DNA of 64,000 nucleotides from an uncultured Phocaeicola sp. (lineage in GTDB: Bacteria; Bacteroidota; Bacteroidia; Bacteroidales; Bacteroidaceae). Numbering within the stretch: position 1 is the first letter of the stretch; the number at the start of each line of letters is the position of its first letter. The DNA lies in contig CAOYQO010000007.1 in NCBI GenBank assembly GCA_948566455.1, positions 62,001 through 126,000 of the forward strand, written 5' to 3'. The position numbers and the translations under genes were made by a program. This document shows positions 61,992 to 64,000 of the stretch, piece by piece. Under the pieces are notes generated by a model. That model ran no database searches, was not told the origin of the DNA, and worked only from the letters and a program-made list of their open reading frames with translations.

Positions 61992-62034
61992 TACTCCCAA
62001 TTCAAATGGATAACAAAGTAATAAAAATGAGACC

Positions 62035-64000
62035 ATGATACAGACTGTAATCAAAAGAGACGGACGAGTAGTCGGCTTTAATGAAGAGAAAATAGTAACT
62101 GCAATCCGTAAAGCAATGTTACACACGGACAAAGGTGAAGACCTGCAATTGATACGCCAGATCACAGATCACATATCCTTTAAGGGAAGTGCACAAATGA
62201 CGGTGGAAGCCATTCAGGATGCAGTAGAAATGGAGCTGATGAAAAGTAGCCGGAAAGATGTGGCACAAAAGTATATTGCTTACCGCAACCAGCGTAGCAT
62301 TGCCCGCAAAGCCAAGACGCGTGATATGTTTCTGGAGATTATAGAGATCAAGTCCAACGATGTGACACGGGAAAATGCCAATATGAACGCCGATACTCCG
62401 GCGGGCATGATGATGAAGTTTGCCAGTGAAACCACCAAACCGTTTGTAGACGACTATTTGTTGAGCGACGAGGTACTGGAAGCTGTACACAACAATTATC
62501 TGCATATTCATGATAAGGACTACTACCCTACCAAAAGTCTGACATGCGTTCAACACCCGCTGGACCGCATTTTGTCCTGTGGCTTTTCTGCCGGACATGG
62601 CGAATCACGTCCTGCCAAACGCATCGAAACAGCAAGTATCCTGGGATGTATCTCACTGGAAACTGCCCAGAATGAAATGCATGGTGGCCAGGCTATTCCT
62701 GCATTCGATTTTTATCTGGCACCTTATGTACGCAACAGCTACATCGAAGAAATCAAGAATCTGGAAGAACTGAACGGAAAGGATTATTCACATCTTTATC
62801 AGAAGGAACTTACAGACTACCTGCAACAGCCGTTGGATGGCCTGTCCGACGAAAAACGCATTGTACAACATGCCATCAACAAAACTGTAGCACGTGTACA
62901 CCAGTCCATGGAAGCATTCATTCATAATATGAATACCATTCACTCACGCGGCGGCAATCAAGTCGTATTCAGCTCTATCAACTACGGCACAGATACATCA
63001 GCCGAGGGACGTTGCATCATCCGCGAGTTACTGAAAAGCACCTATCAGGGCGTAGGCAATGGCGAGACTGCCATCTTCCCTATCCAGATATGGAAAAAGA
63101 AACGTGGCGTAAGTTATCTGCCGGAAGACCGCAACTATGATCTTTACCAACTTGCTTGCAAAGTAACCGCACGCCGTTTCTTCCCGAACTTCCTGAACCT
63201 GGACGCTACATTCAACCAGAGTGAAGAATGGAAAGCAGACGATCCTCAGCGTTATCAGCACGAAGTGGCAACCATGGGATGCCGCACACGTGTATTCGAA
63301 AACCGTTTCGGACCGAAAACATCCATCGGACGCGGAAATATTTCTTTCTCCACCATCAACATCGTACGCCTGGCCATCGAATGCATGGAGATAGAAGACA
63401 AAGAATTGCGTATAGCCAAATTCTTCGCCAAACTGGATGCAATGCTCGAAGTTACAGCCCGCCAACTCCACGAACGCATGGAATTCCAGAAAACAGCATT
63501 TGCCAAGCAATTTCCGCTGTTAATGTCTGCTTTATGGGTGGGTAGCGAAAAGCTGAAACCTAACGATACGATTGCTTCTGTCATTAATCAGGGAACACTG
63601 GGTATCGGTTTCATCGGTCTGGCAGAATGCCTGGTAGCCCTTACAGGAAAACATCATGGAGAATCGGAAGAATCACAAAAACTGGGAGTGAAGATAGTAA
63701 CCTATATGCGCGATCGTGCCAACCAGTTCTCCGAACAGTATCACCATAACTACAGTGTGCTGGCCACGCCTGCCGAAGGCTTATCAGGTAAGTTCACAGG
63801 TGCCGACCGTAAGAAATTCGGGGTATTGCCAGGCATTACAGACCGGGATTATTATACGAACTCCAATCATGTACCCGTATATTATAAGTGCAGTGCCCGT
63901 CATAAAGCTGAAGTGGAAGCTCCGTATCACGATCTGACACGTGGCGGACACATCTTCTATGTAGAAATAGACGGTGATGCAACACATAACCCCGAAGTTA
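62035..64000 (+). CDS. nrdD: Anaerobic ribonucleoside-triphosphate reductase (3' end outside window)
   Basis: The first 655 codons of class III ribonucleotide reductase, which makes deoxyribonucleotides without oxygen, start at ATG 62035. An ATP-cone allosteric domain (about 1-95, VIKRDGRVVGFNEEKIVTAI) is followed by the barrel with HIHDKDYYPTKSLTCVQHPL, NMNTIHSRGGNQVVFSSINYG and IFPIQIWKKKRG. The glycyl-radical site and zinc cysteines lie beyond the window. The activase nrdG is expected downstream but is not visible. Confidence 0.95.
   Translation, partial: MIQTVIKRDGRVVGFNEEKIVTAIRKAMLHTDKGEDLQLIRQITDHISFKGSAQMTVEAIQDAVEMELMKSSRKDVAQKYIAYRNQRSIARKAKTRDMFLEIIEIKSNDVTRENANMNADTPAGMMMKFASETTKPFVDDYLLSDEVLEAVHNNYLHIHDKDYYPTKSLTCVQHPLDRILSCGFSAGHGESRPAKRIETASILGCISLETAQNEMHGGQAIPAFDFYLAPYVRNSYIEEIKNLEELNGKDYSHLYQKELTDYLQQPLDGLSDEKRIVQHAINKTVARVHQSMEAFIHNMNTIHSRGGNQVVFSSINYGTDTSAEGRCIIRELLKSTYQGVGNGETAIFPIQIWKKKRGVSYLPEDRNYDLYQLACKVTARRFFPNFLNLDATFNQSEEWKADDPQRYQHEVATMGCRTRVFENRFGPKTSIGRGNISFSTINIVRLAIECMEIEDKELRIAKFFAKLDAMLEVTARQLHERMEFQKTAFAKQFPLLMSALWVGSEKLKPNDTIASVINQGTLGIGFIGLAECLVALTGKHHGESEESQKLGVKIVTYMRDRANQFSEQYHHNYSVLATPAEGLSGKFTGADRKKFGVLPGITDRDYYTNSNHVPVYYKCSARHKAEVEAPYHDLTRGGHIFYVEIDGDATHNPEV

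Overview
The window looks like a chromosomal segment of a gut Bacteroides species. The evidence is repeated Bacteroidetes-type promoters (TAnnTTTG -7 boxes, some with a TTTG -33 box 19-20 nt upstream), family content (type III glutamine synthetase, DUF4248, a smalltalk-type small protein, LruC-domain lipoproteins, LL-diaminopimelate aminotransferase), acidic residues after lipoprotein cysteines, and heptad/octad repeats between genes. I saw no rRNA, tRNA, transposase, integrase or CRISPR array. The species cannot be named from the sequence alone.

Layout. 0-1.6 kb: end of dapF and dapL (lysine/diaminopimelate). 1.7-6.7 kb: nitrogen assimilation block (outer-membrane protein, glnK, amtB, glnN). 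6.9-9.3 kb: secreted S28/S37-type peptidase, a 185-bp palindromic element, a DUF308 membrane protein and a possible 35-residue membrane peptide. 9.4-16.4 kb: complete trp operon in the order B-E-G-D-C-F-A, preceded by a leader peptide with three consecutive Trp codons and a textbook attenuator. 16.5-17.5 kb: cytoplasmic asparaginase. 17.8-23.3 kb: two tandem LruC-domain lipoprotein paralogues. 23.7-34.0 kb: first polysaccharide operon (lone receiver, initiating sugar transferase with a receiver-like N-terminus, half-size TolC, Wzz/GumC, Wzy, three glycosyltransferases, acyltransferase); its middle is AT-rich and looks acquired. 34.0-39.3 kb: a cassette of DUF4373 protein, primase-helicase, DUF4248, HU-like protein, smalltalk peptide and amidase, as often found beside Bacteroides capsule loci. 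39.5-49.2 kb: second polysaccharide region, with MenD-like enzyme, flippase, SDR and pyruvyl transferase on the plus strand converging on four glycosyltransferase genes on the minus strand. 49.7-52.8 kb: di-haem cytochrome c peroxidase and a third LruC lipoprotein. 53.1-57.8 kb: hexuronate/KDG catabolism (eda, kdgK facing a LacI-type regulator and uxaA) with two operator-like sites. 58-64 kb: NhaC-type antiporter, RRM protein, ribosomal protein S16, TlpA-like lipoprotein and the start of anaerobic ribonucleotide reductase nrdD.

Most interesting structure lies between genes. Several gene 3' ends carry exactly periodic arrays (7, 8 or 22 nt) that include or abut the stop codon and usually have an inverted partner downstream. 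Two unlinked loci share the same 22-nt-period element with core ATGCCACAC. Both polysaccharide operons appear to have leaders with internal intrinsic terminators, although no upxY/upxZ-type antiterminator gene is present. A receiver-like domain is fused to the polymer-initiating transferase directly after a stand-alone receiver. A MenD-like enzyme with an altered isochorismate-pocket motif sits in a sugar cluster. A conserved-looking 80-residue ORF is broken by one base in an A-run.
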